From an uncultured Acidimicrobiales bacterium (lineage in GTDB: Bacteria; Actinomycetota; Acidimicrobiia; Acidimicrobiales; SZUA-35), in the NCBI GenBank assembly GCA_937922805.1, contig CALAJV010000010.1, forward strand, positions 62,001 through 126,000: 64,000 nt of DNA, given 5' to 3'. The position numbers and the translations under genes are program-made. Within the stretch, counting starts at the first letter, position 1. Each line of letters opens with the position of its first letter. Below the pieces are notes generated by a model. That model saw nothing but the letters and a program-made list of their open reading frames with translations, did not search any database and had not been told where the DNA came from. This document shows, one piece after another, positions 1 to 8,837 of the stretch.

Positions 1-864
1 CGCCCCGATAGCTCCGATGATCATCGTTGCTCCCGCAATGACGAGCATTACTGGACCCAGCTCTTCCATACTGGTCAAGGTATGGAGGCGAATCATGGCG
101 TAAATACCTATTTTGGTTAGCAACCCAGCAAAGACCGCAGTGATGGTGGTTGGTGCGGTTGGGTACGAGTCGGGTAGCCAGGAGAACAGCGGGAAAATTG
201 CTGCTTTGGTCCCGAACACAATGAGGAACCACGAACCCAAGCCGAGTCGGACTCCGTCTGGTAGGTCGTGAATCCGCTCGGCCACCAGGGCGATATTGAC
301 CGTGCCAGTAGCGGCGTAGATGAACCCGAGCCCAAACAGGAATAGCGTTGAGGCAAACAAGTTCATAACCACGTACGTCATACCGGCCTGGATTTGAGCC
401 GCTTGACCTTGGTGGGTCAGGAGTACATAGCTAGAGACGAGAATCAGTTCAAAGGCGACAAAGAGGGTGAACAGATCGCCAGTTAACATAGCTAGCGATA
501 CGCCTGAGGTGAGAATTCCAAGAAGCGGCCCAGCAAGCTCCGGGTTTGCTCCCCACGCCGTCCGCCGTTGACCAATGGCGAATATTTCGACAACGAATAT
601 GATTGCGAGCGCGATTGGTAGAACCAGAACGGCGAACAAATCAGCGACAAGAATAATCCCAAGCTCAGGCGCCCATCCGCCAACTCGTACAACTGTGGTT
701 CCGTTGGCCGAAACCTGGGACAGCAGCGCGAATGATCCGACTGCGGCGCTGCCGATCCCGAGTAAGGCTGCGATGTCTCTGAGTTGGCTGTTTCTCCGCA
801 GCGCCAAACCAAGAGCGGCCCCTACCAACGGGCCGACGATAGTCAAAGCTACCAAGGCGCTCAT
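1..864 (-). CDS. mrpD: Mrp Na+/H+ antiporter subunit D (partial)
   Basis: Integral membrane subunit of the Mrp (Mnh) cation/proton antiporter, homologous to the NuoL/M/N subunits of complex I. The frame is open from the ATG at 862-864 (MSALVALTIVGPLVG) to the left edge of the window, so 288 codons are seen and the 3' end is missing. It is almost entirely hydrophobic helices and includes a family-typical stretch, FELILVSSYVLLTHQG, followed by TKAAIFPLFSWLPDSYP, which matches the lysine/proline helix of the proton-conducting transporter family. The start overlaps the mrpC stop by 4 bp (ATGA), indicating translational coupling. mrpE, F and G would be expected just beyond the edge. The family assignment is firm; the D designation rests on gene order and the sequence motifs. 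Confidence 0.9.
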   Translation of the reverse strand, partial: MSALVALTIVGPLVGAALGLALRRNSQLRDIAALLGIGSAAVGSFALLSQVSANGTTVVRVGGWAPELGIILVADLFAVLVLPIALAIIFVVEIFAIGQRRTAWGANPELAGPLLGILTSGVSLAMLTGDLFTLFVAFELILVSSYVLLTHQGQAAQIQAGMTYVVMNLFASTLFLFGLGFIYAATGTVNIALVAERIHDLPDGVRLGLGSWFLIVFGTKAAIFPLFSWLPDSYPTAPTTITAVFAGLLTKIGIYAMIRLHTLTSMEELGPVMLVIAGATMIIGAIGA

Positions 865-1220
865 CGGTTTTCCCCTTGGGGCAGCCCAGCGATTGCCCGA
901 TCTTCGATATCGTCTTCGACCAGGTCGTCGCCGGTAAGGGTGTGTTGTCGGCCAGCTAGAGCCAGTAAGAACAGACTTAAACCGAACGAGATAACGATGG
1001 CTGTTAGCGCTAAAGCTTGCGGTACCGGGTTAGCGGTTACCGCCTCACCGGAGACTATCGGTGCGGGGCCGGGGCTGCCGCCGGCAGTTAGTAGTCCAAG
1101 TACTGCGGCGTGGCTGATCAGCGAGAATCCAAGGATGATTCTGCTAAGGGACCGAGCGGTAATGAGATAGATGCCAACGGTCGTGAGACCACCAATTGTT
1201 AGGACGAGGGCTGCACTCAT
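861..1220 (-). CDS. mrpC: Mrp Na+/H+ antiporter subunit C
   Basis: A 119-residue NuoK-like membrane subunit of the Mrp antiporter. Three hydrophobic helices are visible: residues 3-21, one around 28-45, and one around 70-89 (ALALTAIVISFGLSLFLLAL), which is the family arrangement. The stretch TAIVISFG is typical of MnhC/MrpC. It overlaps mrpB by 4 bp upstream and mrpD by 4 bp downstream, so A-B-C-D form one tightly coupled transcript. The charged C-terminal tail (GDDLVEDDIEDR) should be cytoplasmic. Confidence 0.92.
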   Translation of the reverse strand: MSAALVLTIGGLTTVGIYLITARSLSRIILGFSLISHAAVLGLLTAGGSPGPAPIVSGEAVTANPVPQALALTAIVISFGLSLFLLALAGRQHTLTGDDLVEDDIEDRAIAGLPQGENR

Positions 1221-1666
1221 GAGTTTCTTTCTAGGTTGCCACGCCCAGCCGGATCGCTGGTTTCTGGATCTGAGAGGCCGTCGAGCAGGGCGACAATTAG
1301 CCCCACGACGATCGCAGTTACTCCCACGTCGAACGGTAAGGCGCTACCAGACTTGATGGTTCCAAGGATTGGGGCCCTGATCGAAATCACTGCCATATCT
1401 AACAACGGGTCACCCCACAAAAGAGGAGCGATTGCTACCACAATGACAATCAGAACTCCGGAGACGAGAAGAGCTGTTGCATACGTTGGTTCTTGTAGCC
1501 CGGCGAGGGTGCGTAACGTCACGACTGCACCCAGAACTAAGCCGGCGGCAAAGCCGCCACCCGGGTTATTGTGTCCGGCGAAAAGCAAATATGCGCTGAT
1601 GAGTAGAGCTAGCGGGGTGGCCGCTCTAATACTCATCTCGGCGATTGGACTGTGGCTGTTGGTCAT
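1217..1666 (-). CDS. mrpB: Mrp Na+/H+ antiporter subunit B
   Basis: A 149-residue MnhB-domain membrane protein. The conserved loop GHNNPGGGFAAGL at residues 30-42 is the hallmark of the MnhB/MrpB family, and four transmembrane helices can be traced around it. The start ATG overlaps the mrpA stop in the ATGA arrangement. It is a structural subunit of the antiporter complex, needed for the seven-subunit assembly that exchanges cytoplasmic Na+ for external H+. Confidence 0.93.
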   Translation of the reverse strand: MTNSHSPIAEMSIRAATPLALLISAYLLFAGHNNPGGGFAAGLVLGAVVTLRTLAGLQEPTYATALLVSGVLIVIVVAIAPLLWGDPLLDMAVISIRAPILGTIKSGSALPFDVGVTAIVVGLIVALLDGLSDPETSDPAGRGNLERNS

Positions 1667-3915
1667 ACCATTGACTCCGTTTTACGAACTCGTGCGAGGG
1701 CGAGGATTCCGATAGCTACGGTGGCGAGAACAACGACTTCACCCAACGTGTCGAGGGCTCGAAGGTCGGTGAGGATGACATTTACCACGTTCTTCCCGCC
1801 CCCTTCTTCCACTGCAGCGATAGTCAGTGACTCGATGGGCGCCTCGCCAGCGGGTTTACTGGCCGATGCGACCAATCCGACCATCACGGCCAGGCCGCCG
1901 ACAAGTGAAACGACGATCCTTACCGCTTTCCAGGCTTCGCTTACCGGCGGGAATCTTCGGGCAAGTTGGCCGAGTCCCAAGACGAATCCAACGACGATAA
2001 CCGTTTCTACTAGTAGCTGAGTTAGTACTAGGTCAGGTGCTCCTTGGATTACGAAGAGACCGGAAACGCCTATGCCGATCGCGCCAAGAGTGAGTGCGGC
2101 TCCGAGTCTTGATTCGACAAAGGCCCCGGCTACTGCAGTTGCGACTATGCCAGCGGCTAATACAGCTTGAATTGGGCTATCCCAAAGGGTTAGGTGGTCT
2201 AGGGACATGGCCCAGACGAACGGAACCGCAGCAGAACTGGCTGCAAATCCCATGGTGGCAAGATAGGCCGGAAGCGAACCATGTTGAACCCGGGAGATGA
2301 ACCGAGGGGCGCCAGCGAGGACACCGTCAATGGCTACGTCAGCGAGGTCAGCGCCAACCGAGCGTGGGGGTGCTGCCGTGGTGCGCCGACTGAGCACCGC
2401 GCCGAATAGTCCGCCAATCGTGAGTATCGCCAGTGAAACGATGAACGCAAGCGTCAAGCCCGGCCACGGAATGAGCTTGTAGACATTTGCCTCGGTGTTG
2501 AGTTCAACCGCAGCGTTCCCAACGATGCTGCTTACAGCATCGACAAAAACGAAACCAGCGAAACCGCTTGCGCCGAGAACGGCAGCGGGTATGGTCATCG
2601 CTGCCCGCCGGGGGAGTACCGCTATATCGGGGCCTGGTCCGAAGACAGTCATTAGGAATCGGACTGTGTAGGCCACGGTGAGTACAGAGCCAACAGTGAT
2701 AGCGGTAACGCCCACTGCTTGATCAAGTCCGCTGAGTCCTAGAGCCGCCTCGATTGCTGCTTCTTTGGTCATGAAACCAACCAGCGGAGGTGCTCCCATC
2801 ATGGAAAGCCCGGCCGCAGTTGCAGATATGAAGGCGATCGGCATCTTAGCGGCAAGTCCGCCGAGTTCTGACACATCGCGAGTCCCAGTTCGGATGTCGA
2901 TCTCGCCGACAATAAGAAACAGCGTTGCCTTGAATAGGGCATGGGCGAACAGCATCGCTACTGCTGCGTATGTAGCTTTGGCCGACCCGAACGAAAGAAG
3001 GGTTAGTAAAAGGCCAAGCTGAGAGACGGTACCCCAGGCCAGAATTAGTTTGGCGTCTCTATGTCGAAGGGCTCCGACTGCACCCCAAATCATGGAGGTG
3101 ATACCGAATAGGAGGCCAGCGACCTTCCAGGCCTCGATTTCGGCGAAGGCGGGGCCAACGACGGCAACGAGTAGAACTCCGGCTTTAACCATGGTGGCCG
3201 AATGGAGGTATGCGCTGACTGGAGTCGGCGCGGCCATTGCCCCAGGTAGCCACACATGGAACGGCACTTGAGCCGATTTCGTGGCCGCCCCAATCAGAAT
3301 AAGGACGGCTGCGACCGATGCCGCAGTGCCTGAAACCGGCGAGAGTTCGGACAAGTTGGTGGTGCCGAGTTCTTGAGCTAGCACCACTAAGCCGGCCAAT
3401 AAAACGAGCCCGCCGCTTCCAGTAATGAGCAGCGCCCTCCTCGCCGCCATTCGGACTTTGGCGTCTTCATGTTTGTGGCCGACGAGAAGGAACGACGTTA
3501 TCGACGTGAACTCCCAAAAAATAAAGAAGGTCCAGATCGAGTCAGCCAGAACAAGACCAAGCATCGATACCGAGAAAGCCAGTAGTGTCGCTGGAAATCT
3601 ATTACCGCCCGGCGCGTCGGCTTTGAAATAGCCGGTGGCGTAGTAGAACACTAAGGCTCCGATGCCGGCGACAAGGAGCGCCATCAGCAGCGCTAGTCCA
3701 TCAGACCGGAACCGAAAAACGAGATCCAAGTCCGAGACCCACGCAAATTCGAAAATGGCCGGAGAGTCCCCGCGGGAAAGGGAAATAGCGGCCCACGTTG
3801 CCGTTATCGCTGGAGCGACGGCTGCGGCGATAAGACCGCTTTTCATCGACCGACGACCGGCGAGCGCGGAACAAACAATTCCTAACCCGTGAATCGCAAA
3901 CAAAGAAAGTAGCAT
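1663..3915 (-). CDS. mrpA: Mrp Na+/H+ antiporter subunit A
   Basis: The large 750-residue subunit, first gene of the mrp operon. The N-terminal two thirds is a complex I-like proton-translocating domain: E135 in FWEFTSITSFLL, K213 and H220 in KSAQVPFHVWLP, and K244 in SATMVKAGVLL match the functionally essential Glu/Lys set of the family. The C-terminal part carries the MrpA-specific extension with further membrane helices (GAPDLVLTQLLVETVIVV near residues 640-660). The length is normal. The ATG at 3913-3915 is preceded by TAAATT seven nucleotides upstream on the coding strand, so the message may be leaderless. It is transcribed divergently from a Na+/Ca2+ exchanger-family gene, consistent with a shared ion-homeostasis locus. 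Confidence 0.95.
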   Translation of the reverse strand: MLLSLFAIHGLGIVCSALAGRRSMKSGLIAAAVAPAITATWAAISLSRGDSPAIFEFAWVSDLDLVFRFRSDGLALLMALLVAGIGALVFYYATGYFKADAPGGNRFPATLLAFSVSMLGLVLADSIWTFFIFWEFTSITSFLLVGHKHEDAKVRMAARRALLITGSGGLVLLAGLVVLAQELGTTNLSELSPVSGTAASVAAVLILIGAATKSAQVPFHVWLPGAMAAPTPVSAYLHSATMVKAGVLLVAVVGPAFAEIEAWKVAGLLFGITSMIWGAVGALRHRDAKLILAWGTVSQLGLLLTLLSFGSAKATYAAVAMLFAHALFKATLFLIVGEIDIRTGTRDVSELGGLAAKMPIAFISATAAGLSMMGAPPLVGFMTKEAAIEAALGLSGLDQAVGVTAITVGSVLTVAYTVRFLMTVFGPGPDIAVLPRRAAMTIPAAVLGASGFAGFVFVDAVSSIVGNAAVELNTEANVYKLIPWPGLTLAFIVSLAILTIGGLFGAVLSRRTTAAPPRSVGADLADVAIDGVLAGAPRFISRVQHGSLPAYLATMGFAASSAAVPFVWAMSLDHLTLWDSPIQAVLAAGIVATAVAGAFVESRLGAALTLGAIGIGVSGLFVIQGAPDLVLTQLLVETVIVVGFVLGLGQLARRFPPVSEAWKAVRIVVSLVGGLAVMVGLVASASKPAGEAPIESLTIAAVEEGGGKNVVNVILTDLRALDTLGEVVVLATVAIGILALARVRKTESMV

Positions 3916-4052
3916 TCACATCAATTTACACCTACTATGCATCACATGCAACATGATAGGCGTATTTTAAAGTATGTATTATGAGGAATGTGATAGCTGC
4001 GGATGTGTAGAGTTGGCGACCACGGCAGGGTCGGTTTGAACATGGCTGTCCG
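3916..4052. promoter_or_regulatory. Divergent promoter region, mrp operon / exchanger
   Basis: A 137-bp AT-rich spacer between divergent genes. On the minus strand a TAAATT hexamer (3923-3928) lies 7 nt before the mrpA start and is the best -10 candidate. The segment 3960-3995 is unusually AT-rich. A CATG-CAA-CATG inverted repeat lies at about 3946-3956. No known operator is recognised. Confidence 0.4.
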
Positions 4053-5135
4053 GTGTCCATCGTGGTGACGTTCGTCTTCAGCTTTCTCGGCGGGTTAACA
4101 GGTCTTGTTATCGGCGGGCACCTTGTCGTTCGGGGAGCATCATCTCTTGGGGTGCGATTCGGATTGACGCCAGCCGTTGTCGGGTTGACCATCGTGTCGG
4201 CTGGTACGAGCGCACCCGAACTAGCCGTCGTTTTTCAAGCCGTGGCCGCCGATGACACCCAGCTCGCAGTCGGCTCGATTATCGGCTCGAACATTGCCAA
4301 CGTCTTGTTAGTGCTGGGCTTGGTTGCAACCTTCGGTGCCATCACCGTGGCTAGCCGGGTTGTCCGAATCGACGTTCCGGTCATGGTTGGCGCCTCTCTG
4401 GCTTTCTGGGTACTTGCCTTCGATGGCAAGCTCGGTCGGCTTGACGGCATGATCATGGCGGCCGGGTTGGCCGTCTTCATGATTTGGCTGGCAAGAAACG
4501 GGCGGGCCGAAGACGTCGATCAGGGGGATGCGAACGTTCGGCCGACCGAAACCAAGCTACTGGTCGATCTCGGCTCTTTGCTCACCGGGATTGCGGCGCT
4601 GGCGGTTGCTGCTCGATACGTGGTGCGTGGCGCTGAGGGCATTGCTTTCGAACTGGGAGTGCCGGAACTCATCGTTGGGCTAACGATCGTGGCACTGGGC
4701 ACCTCAGCACCAGAGATTATTACCACACTTATTGCCGCCCTAAGCGGGAACCGCGAGCTGGCGGTCGGAAACGCTGTTGGGTCAAACATCTTCAACATTC
4801 TGCTTGTTCTTGGCCTAGCTGGTTTACTGGCTCCGCAGGGCATCGACATTAGCCCAGAGGCCCTCAGGCTCGACATCCCGATTCTCGTTGCCGCCGCATT
4901 TGCGTGCCTTCCGTTCGTTATGTGGGATCACACACTTGATCGCTGGGAGGGGGTCGTCTTCGTCGGGTACTACGTTGCCTACTTGGCGTTTCTGGTGCTG
5001 GACGAGGCTGGACACGGTGCGGCCAACGCGCTCGTCGTTGCAGTTGCGGGGTTTGTGATCCCACTAACAGTGCTCACACTGGGTGTCGGCACCTTTCGGC
5101 AGTATCGACACCACAAGCAAAGTCGAACAAATTAA
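4053..5135 (+). CDS. Na+/Ca2+ exchanger (CaCA) family, YrbG-like
   Basis: A 360-residue, roughly ten-helix membrane protein of the calcium/cation antiporter superfamily. Both alpha repeats are clear. Repeat 1 (about residues 44-90) has GLTIVSAGTSAPE then GSIIGSN; repeat 2 (about 205-255) has GLTIVALGTSAPE then GNAVGSNIFNILLVLG. The acidic Glu of each SAPE motif and the GSN motifs form the cation site in characterised members. A central acidic loop (residues about 150-170) separates the halves. The start chosen is the GTG at 4053; the nearby ATG at 4042 is out of frame. The actual ion exchanged (Ca2+ or another cation) cannot be read from sequence. Confidence 0.9.
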   Translation: MSIVVTFVFSFLGGLTGLVIGGHLVVRGASSLGVRFGLTPAVVGLTIVSAGTSAPELAVVFQAVAADDTQLAVGSIIGSNIANVLLVLGLVATFGAITVASRVVRIDVPVMVGASLAFWVLAFDGKLGRLDGMIMAAGLAVFMIWLARNGRAEDVDQGDANVRPTETKLLVDLGSLLTGIAALAVAARYVVRGAEGIAFELGVPELIVGLTIVALGTSAPEIITTLIAALSGNRELAVGNAVGSNIFNILLVLGLAGLLAPQGIDISPEALRLDIPILVAAAFACLPFVMWDHTLDRWEGVVFVGYYVAYLAFLVLDEAGHGAANALVVAVAGFVIPLTVLTLGVGTFRQYRHHKQSRTN

Positions 5136-5145
5136 GGGGGCCCAT

Positions 5146-5502
5146 ATGGCATCAAAATCAGCAAATGGAAACACTCAACCTGAAACCGGTATTATTTCGA
5201 GCATGTTCAACGCTCCGGAACCAGAGGTTCCTCCGTGGACCTTCTTGACCAACCACGCCCACGTTCTAATTGCCATAAGTCGTAACTCGGATGCCCGGCA
5301 ACGAGACATCGCATATGCGGTTGGCTTAACGGTCGGCGCAATTCAGCGGATCATTCGTGATCTGGAAGGAGGTGGCTATCTGGTTAGCGAGAGGATCGGT
5401 CGTCGAAATCACTATCGAGTGATTGGCGACAAGCCACTACGGCATCCGCTGGAAAGCACTCATACCGTTCATGATCTAATCGCCTCGGTTGCCGACGAAT
5501 AG
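5146..5502 (+). CDS. Winged-helix (MarR-like) transcriptional regulator
   Basis: A 118-residue protein. Its central part (HAHVLIAISRNSDARQRDIA, then VGLTVGAIQRIIRDLEGGGYL and SERIGRRNHYRV) reads as a winged helix-turn-helix: DNA-recognition helix followed by a two-strand wing. The start is the ATG at 5146, which has an AAGGGGG ribosome-binding site 5-11 nt upstream; a longer reading frame from 5083 would overlap the exchanger gene. It follows the exchanger by 10 bp and is probably co-transcribed. Its targets are unknown; no ligand domain is present, so it may be a constitutive or protein-partnered regulator. Confidence 0.75.
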   Translation: MASKSANGNTQPETGIISSMFNAPEPEVPPWTFLTNHAHVLIAISRNSDARQRDIAYAVGLTVGAIQRIIRDLEGGGYLVSERIGRRNHYRVIGDKPLRHPLESTHTVHDLIASVADE

Positions 5503-5618
5503 CGACTGAGCGGTCATTGGCACCAAGACGACGGCCAAACTGGCGTGAACTTGTTCGGGTCAACGCTGTTCTAGGTGTTTCGACGTCAAAACGCCATGCA
5601 GGAAGCGCTTGTTTGAGG

Positions 5619-5671
5619 TTGGGAGCCAGCCCAAATGGGGCATAGACTGGCGAGTCGGCACTATTTAGTGC
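5619..5671 (+). promoter_or_regulatory. Candidate rplM-rpsI promoter and leader hairpin
   Basis: A TTGGGA hexamer (5619-5624) and a TAGACT hexamer (5643-5648) with an 18-bp spacer form a plausible vegetative promoter. Just downstream, GCACTA-TT-TAGTGC (5658-5671) is a perfect 6-bp hairpin within the 5' leader of the L13 gene. Ribosomal protein operons are often autoregulated through leader structures, but no known L13 leader motif is recognised, so this is inference. Confidence 0.35.
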
Positions 5672-5711
5672 AGTCATTTAACGCTTGCTACCAATGAATG
5701 GTTCTAGGTTC

Positions 5712-6161
5712 ATGAAGACATACTCCCCAAAGGCATCTGAGATCCAGCGAGACTGGTTCGTTGTTGATGCCGAAGGCCTGACCCTAGGCCGCATGGCTAC
5801 CGAGATTGCCCGGGTTCTCCGAGGCAAGCATAAGCCAACCTTTGCTCAACACATGGACACGGGTGATCACGTTATTGTGGTCAACGCCGACAAAATTGTC
5901 CTTACGTCCGATAAAGCATCGAAGAAGCTGGTGCACACTCACTCCGGTTACCCGGGCGGTCTTACCACCCGAACCTATGGCGAGCAGCTCGAACGGAAAC
6001 CGGCAGACGCAGTCCGAAAGTCGATCACGGGTATGTTGCCAAAGAATCGATTGGGCCGACAGCAAGCAACAAAACTAAAGGTCTATGCCGGAGGAACCCA
6101 TCCTCATTCGGCCCAAAATCCGAAGCCGCTTGAAATCGCTGGCGCTCGCCGAGAAAGCTGA
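5712..6161 (+). CDS. rplM: 50S ribosomal protein L13
   Basis: A 149-residue L13 (uL13), an early-assembling 23S rRNA-binding protein. It begins [20 protein letters not shown] and contains the family blocks [25 protein letters not shown] and [10 protein letters not shown]. The ATG at 5712 gives the standard N terminus; an upstream in-frame ATG at 5685 would add nine residues not found in the family. It is followed 8 bp later by rpsI, the usual L13-S9 operon. Confidence 0.98.
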   Translation: MKTYSPKASEIQRDWFVVDAEGLTLGRMATEIARVLRGKHKPTFAQHMDTGDHVIVVNADKIVLTSDKASKKLVHTHSGYPGGLTTRTYGEQLERKPADAVRKSITGMLPKNRLGRQQATKLKVYAGGTHPHSAQNPKPLEIAGARRES

Positions 6162-6169
6162 GAGACACG

Positions 6170-6556
6170 ATGTCTACCATTCAAACGACCGGTCGTCGTA
6201 AGCAAGCTATTGCTCGGGTTCGTTTAACCCCCGGCGAAGGCAAAATCACTGCAAACGGTCGGGAATTCGATGACTATTTCCCGTCAGCAGTTCACCGAAC
6301 ACTCATTACTGAGCCGCTTCGCATCACGTCAAACGAGGAAACCTACGACATCGCAGTCACCCTTTGTGGTGGAGGGCTGTCAGGCCAAGCTGGAGCGTTC
6401 CGATTGGGAATCACTCGAGCGCTTGTTGAGCTGAACGAAGAAGACCGATCAGCGGTAAAGGCTGCCGGCCTCCTAACTCGAGACCCTCGTAAGAAGGAAT
6501 CGAAGAAGTACGGGCTCAAGAAGGCCCGTAAGGCTCCTCAGTACTCAAAGCGCTAG
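6170..6556 (+). CDS. rpsI: 30S ribosomal protein S9
   Basis: A 128-residue S9 (uS9). It has the N-terminal [14 protein letters not shown] and ends in the conserved basic tail [12 protein letters not shown], whose terminal Lys-Arg contacts P-site tRNA in the 30S subunit. The internal [15 protein letters not shown] is the family signature. Its length and both ends are normal. It is co-transcribed with rplM. Confidence 0.98.
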   Translation: MSTIQTTGRRKQAIARVRLTPGEGKITANGREFDDYFPSAVHRTLITEPLRITSNEETYDIAVTLCGGGLSGQAGAFRLGITRALVELNEEDRSAVKAAGLLTRDPRKKESKKYGLKKARKAPQYSKR

Positions 6557-6610
6557 ATTTCAGTACTCTCGATCTAGATTTCAGAACCCAGGCAGCGCTA
6601 CTACTATTCG

Positions 6611-7972
6611 ATGGTGCTTCGCTTTGGTACAGACGGTGTTCGGGGTAAAGCCCACGAGGAGCTCACTGTAACCATCGCGTATTGTCTTGGCCGCGCCGCA
6701 GTTGAGGTGCTTGGTCCCAACTTCGTGGTCGGCTCCGACACTCGCGAATCAGGGCCTGATTTAGCCAAAGCCCTGATTGCCGGGGTATCGATGGCAGGCG
6801 GAACGGCCCAGAACCTAGGGGTTGTTCCTACGCCAACTGTGGCGTGGGCGGCAGCTGATCGAAGTGCGGCCGCAGCCATGATCTCAGCCTCACATAATCC
6901 TTACTACGACAACGGCATCAAGTTGTTCGCACCAGGCGGGCTAAAACTGTCGGACGAGGTCGAGGCCGACATCGAACACCGATACCTGGCCTACCTTCAA
7001 TCAACGACCGAATCAACGACCGAATCAACGACCGGCTCGCGCCTAGCGTCGGACTTCCCCAGCGGTGGAACCAGCGATCTTTCACCTAACGGGGTCGAAG
7101 GCTGGGTAGATCTTGTTGTGGCCTCGGTGGCCGCTGATGCGTTGGCCGGAATGTCGATCGTGATCGACTGCGCCCACGGAGCGGCATCGAAGCTGGGACC
7201 GGAACCGTTCCGCCGGCTTGGCGCCACCGTTACTGTAATCGGTGACAGTCCAAACGGAACCAACATCAACGATGGCGTCGGCTCAACGCATCCCGAATTG
7301 TTGATGGAACAAGTAGTTGCCACCGGCGCTGACGCTGGTCTTGCCTTCGATGGCGACGCCGATCGGCTGATAGCGGTTGATGAGTCCGGATCCATAGTGG
7401 ATGGCGATCGAGTTCTTGGCTTGCTAGCGCTCGACTGGGCCGCTACCGGCCGATTGAAGCACAACACAGTTGTGGTCACAGTTATGTCGAATCTTGGCTT
7501 TCACCGAGCGATGGCGGCCGCCGATATCGATGTGGTTTCGACTGGGGTTGGAGATCGGTACGTCCTGGCTGCGCTCGATGAGCATGGATACTCCCTAGGG
7601 GGAGAACAGTCTGGGCACGTGATCTGTAGGGATCTGTCAACGACCGGCGATGGTGTTCTCACCGGCGTGCAACTGCTCGATGTGGTGGCTCGATCATCTA
7701 CGTCGTTTGCCGAGATGGCGTCATCAGTAATGACGACTGTGCCCCAAATTCTTGAGAACGTTCGGTTACCCCGCCGTATGGATGACCCCGGGGCAGCCCT
7801 GGTTGACGACATAGCTGCAGCGAGCAGCCAGTTTGGCGACGATGGACGGATTCTTGTTCGGGCAAGCGGGACCGAGCCATTGCTGCGAATAATGGTTGAG
7901 CATCTGGATCCGGCCATAGCCCGATCGGTTTGCGATGATCTTGTCGCAAAGGCGCAACAAAAGCTGATTTGA
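6611..7972 (+). CDS. glmM: Phosphoglucosamine mutase
   Basis: Converts glucosamine-6-phosphate to glucosamine-1-phosphate on the route to UDP-N-acetylglucosamine and peptidoglycan. At 453 residues it has the four-domain alpha-D-phosphohexomutase layout. S94 in ISASHNPYYDNGIK is the phosphorylated catalytic serine, FDGDADRL is the Mg2+ loop, GGEQSGH is the sugar-specificity loop and RASGTEPLLRIMVE is the phosphate-binding site. An insertion around residues 130-155 contains three near-perfect 12-bp repeats encoding STTE units, a likely surface loop between domains 1 and 2. It lies 55 bp after rpsI, and the glmS-like gene lies 2.4 kb downstream, so the amino-sugar pathway is grouped here. Confidence 0.97.
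   Translation: MVLRFGTDGVRGKAHEELTVTIAYCLGRAAVEVLGPNFVVGSDTRESGPDLAKALIAGVSMAGGTAQNLGVVPTPTVAWAAADRSAAAAMISASHNPYYDNGIKLFAPGGLKLSDEVEADIEHRYLAYLQSTTESTTESTTGSRLASDFPSGGTSDLSPNGVEGWVDLVVASVAADALAGMSIVIDCAHGAASKLGPEPFRRLGATVTVIGDSPNGTNINDGVGSTHPELLMEQVVATGADAGLAFDGDADRLIAVDESGSIVDGDRVLGLLALDWAATGRLKHNTVVVTVMSNLGFHRAMAAADIDVVSTGVGDRYVLAALDEHGYSLGGEQSGHVICRDLSTTGDGVLTGVQLLDVVARSSTSFAEMASSVMTTVPQILENVRLPRRMDDPGAALVDDIAAASSQFGDDGRILVRASGTEPLLRIMVEHLDPAIARSVCDDLVAKAQQKLI
7001..7036 (+). repeat. In-frame 12-bp tandem repeat in glmM
   Basis: TCAACGACCGAA occurs twice exactly and a third time with its last two bases changed (TCAACGACCGGC). It encodes STTE-STTE-STTG in a domain-linking loop, and copy changes would stay in frame. 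Confidence 0.9.
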
Positions 7973-8201
7973 CACGCCGAGCCATTCCGAGCCGGCAAAA
8001 GTGTCCCTATCCAAGCGGCGAAACTCGAATGAGATTCGATGGATCCCGACCCTTTATGGTTACCAGCAGCATCGAGATCCGACTATCCGAACAACGTGTC
8101 CGGTTTCACCTAGACAAGCCTGGGCTAACCCGATATCTTCAATAATTGCGTCGAACCCGTGCTGACGGGCGGCGGCATAACTCATCAAAGGTGGGCTTCT
8201 G

Positions 8202-8837
8202 ATGTGCAAAGAGTTCTGTGACAACCTGAGGTATTCGAGCTGCTGCGATCTTGGTCGTGGTGTCCAAACCCGAGTCTGGACCTCAGATAGTTTGGCCTAT
8301 CGAGCGCTGCCCCGAAATGCGGTGACTCGACAATCATTCCGTCCTGATAGCCGTCCGTTCGCGGCTTGGCCACAGGCGGTAGCGGTGCAAACCCCAGTAG
8401 TAGTACCAGTTGCTCCGCCGGCTTTGGATCCGCTCGAGAATCTAGTAGTCAGCAGTGATCCCCAACCCTTGGGACAAGAAATTGAAACGATCACATTGTC
8501 CCCGGTCGGCCTGGTCGCACTCGATCAAGAAGTCACTGAGCACAAACGCACTGACGAGAGCACTGACGAGAGCACCGAAGAGAGCACTGACGGAGAAAGT
8601 AGCGAGAGGTCGTTGGTCGATCTTGATCTTGTCGACTTGGAGACCGAGCGTGTCGTTGATCATGGGCCAAACGAACAATCGGTCAACGCCGACACAGGAG
8701 TTGATGACGAAGCAAACATCAACACTCAATTGGACGAGTCGAAATCGACTCTGAGCTTCTTCGGTTTATTCGCACCTCGCGCTGTCTCTGAAGCCGAGTC
8801 GAACGACCTAGAGGGGAACGTACGGATCTTTGACTGA
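8202..8837 (+). CDS. Acidic protein of unknown function with VRIF tail
   Basis: A 211-residue reading frame starting ATG with AAAGGTGGG about 6-14 nt upstream. I do not recognise the family. There is no signal peptide or membrane helix. The first 70 residues are Arg/Cys containing (CDNLRYSSCCDLGRG), residues 65-80 are a Pro/Val segment, and residues 115-135 are a Ser/Thr/acidic linker built from 12-bp repeats. The C terminus, SEAESNDLEGNVRIFD, shares SEAES and VRIF with the end of the unrelated glycosyltransferase at 15179-16687. The two ends of the frame have different composition, so the extreme N terminus is less secure. It stands alone between glmM and a transporter gene. Confidence 0.65.
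   Translation: MCKEFCDNLRYSSCCDLGRGVQTRVWTSDSLAYRALPRNAVTRQSFRPDSRPFAAWPQAVAVQTPVVVPVAPPALDPLENLVVSSDPQPLGQEIETITLSPVGLVALDQEVTEHKRTDESTDESTEESTDGESSERSLVDLDLVDLETERVVDHGPNEQSVNADTGVDDEANINTQLDESKSTLSFFGLFAPRAVSEAESNDLEGNVRIFD
8550..8597 (+). repeat. In-frame 12-bp tandem repeat
   Basis: Four tandem 12-bp units: ACTGACGAGAGC twice exactly, then ACCGAAGAGAGC and ACTGACGGAGAA. They encode TDES-TDES-TEES-TDGE in the acidic linker of the orphan protein at 8202-8837. Confidence 0.85.

Noticed and set aside
575..1170. Plus-strand ORFs across the mrpD-mrpC region
   Set aside because: Low-complexity Arg/Ser/Pro/Ala translations antisense to clear membrane-protein genes; shadows of the real minus-strand frames.
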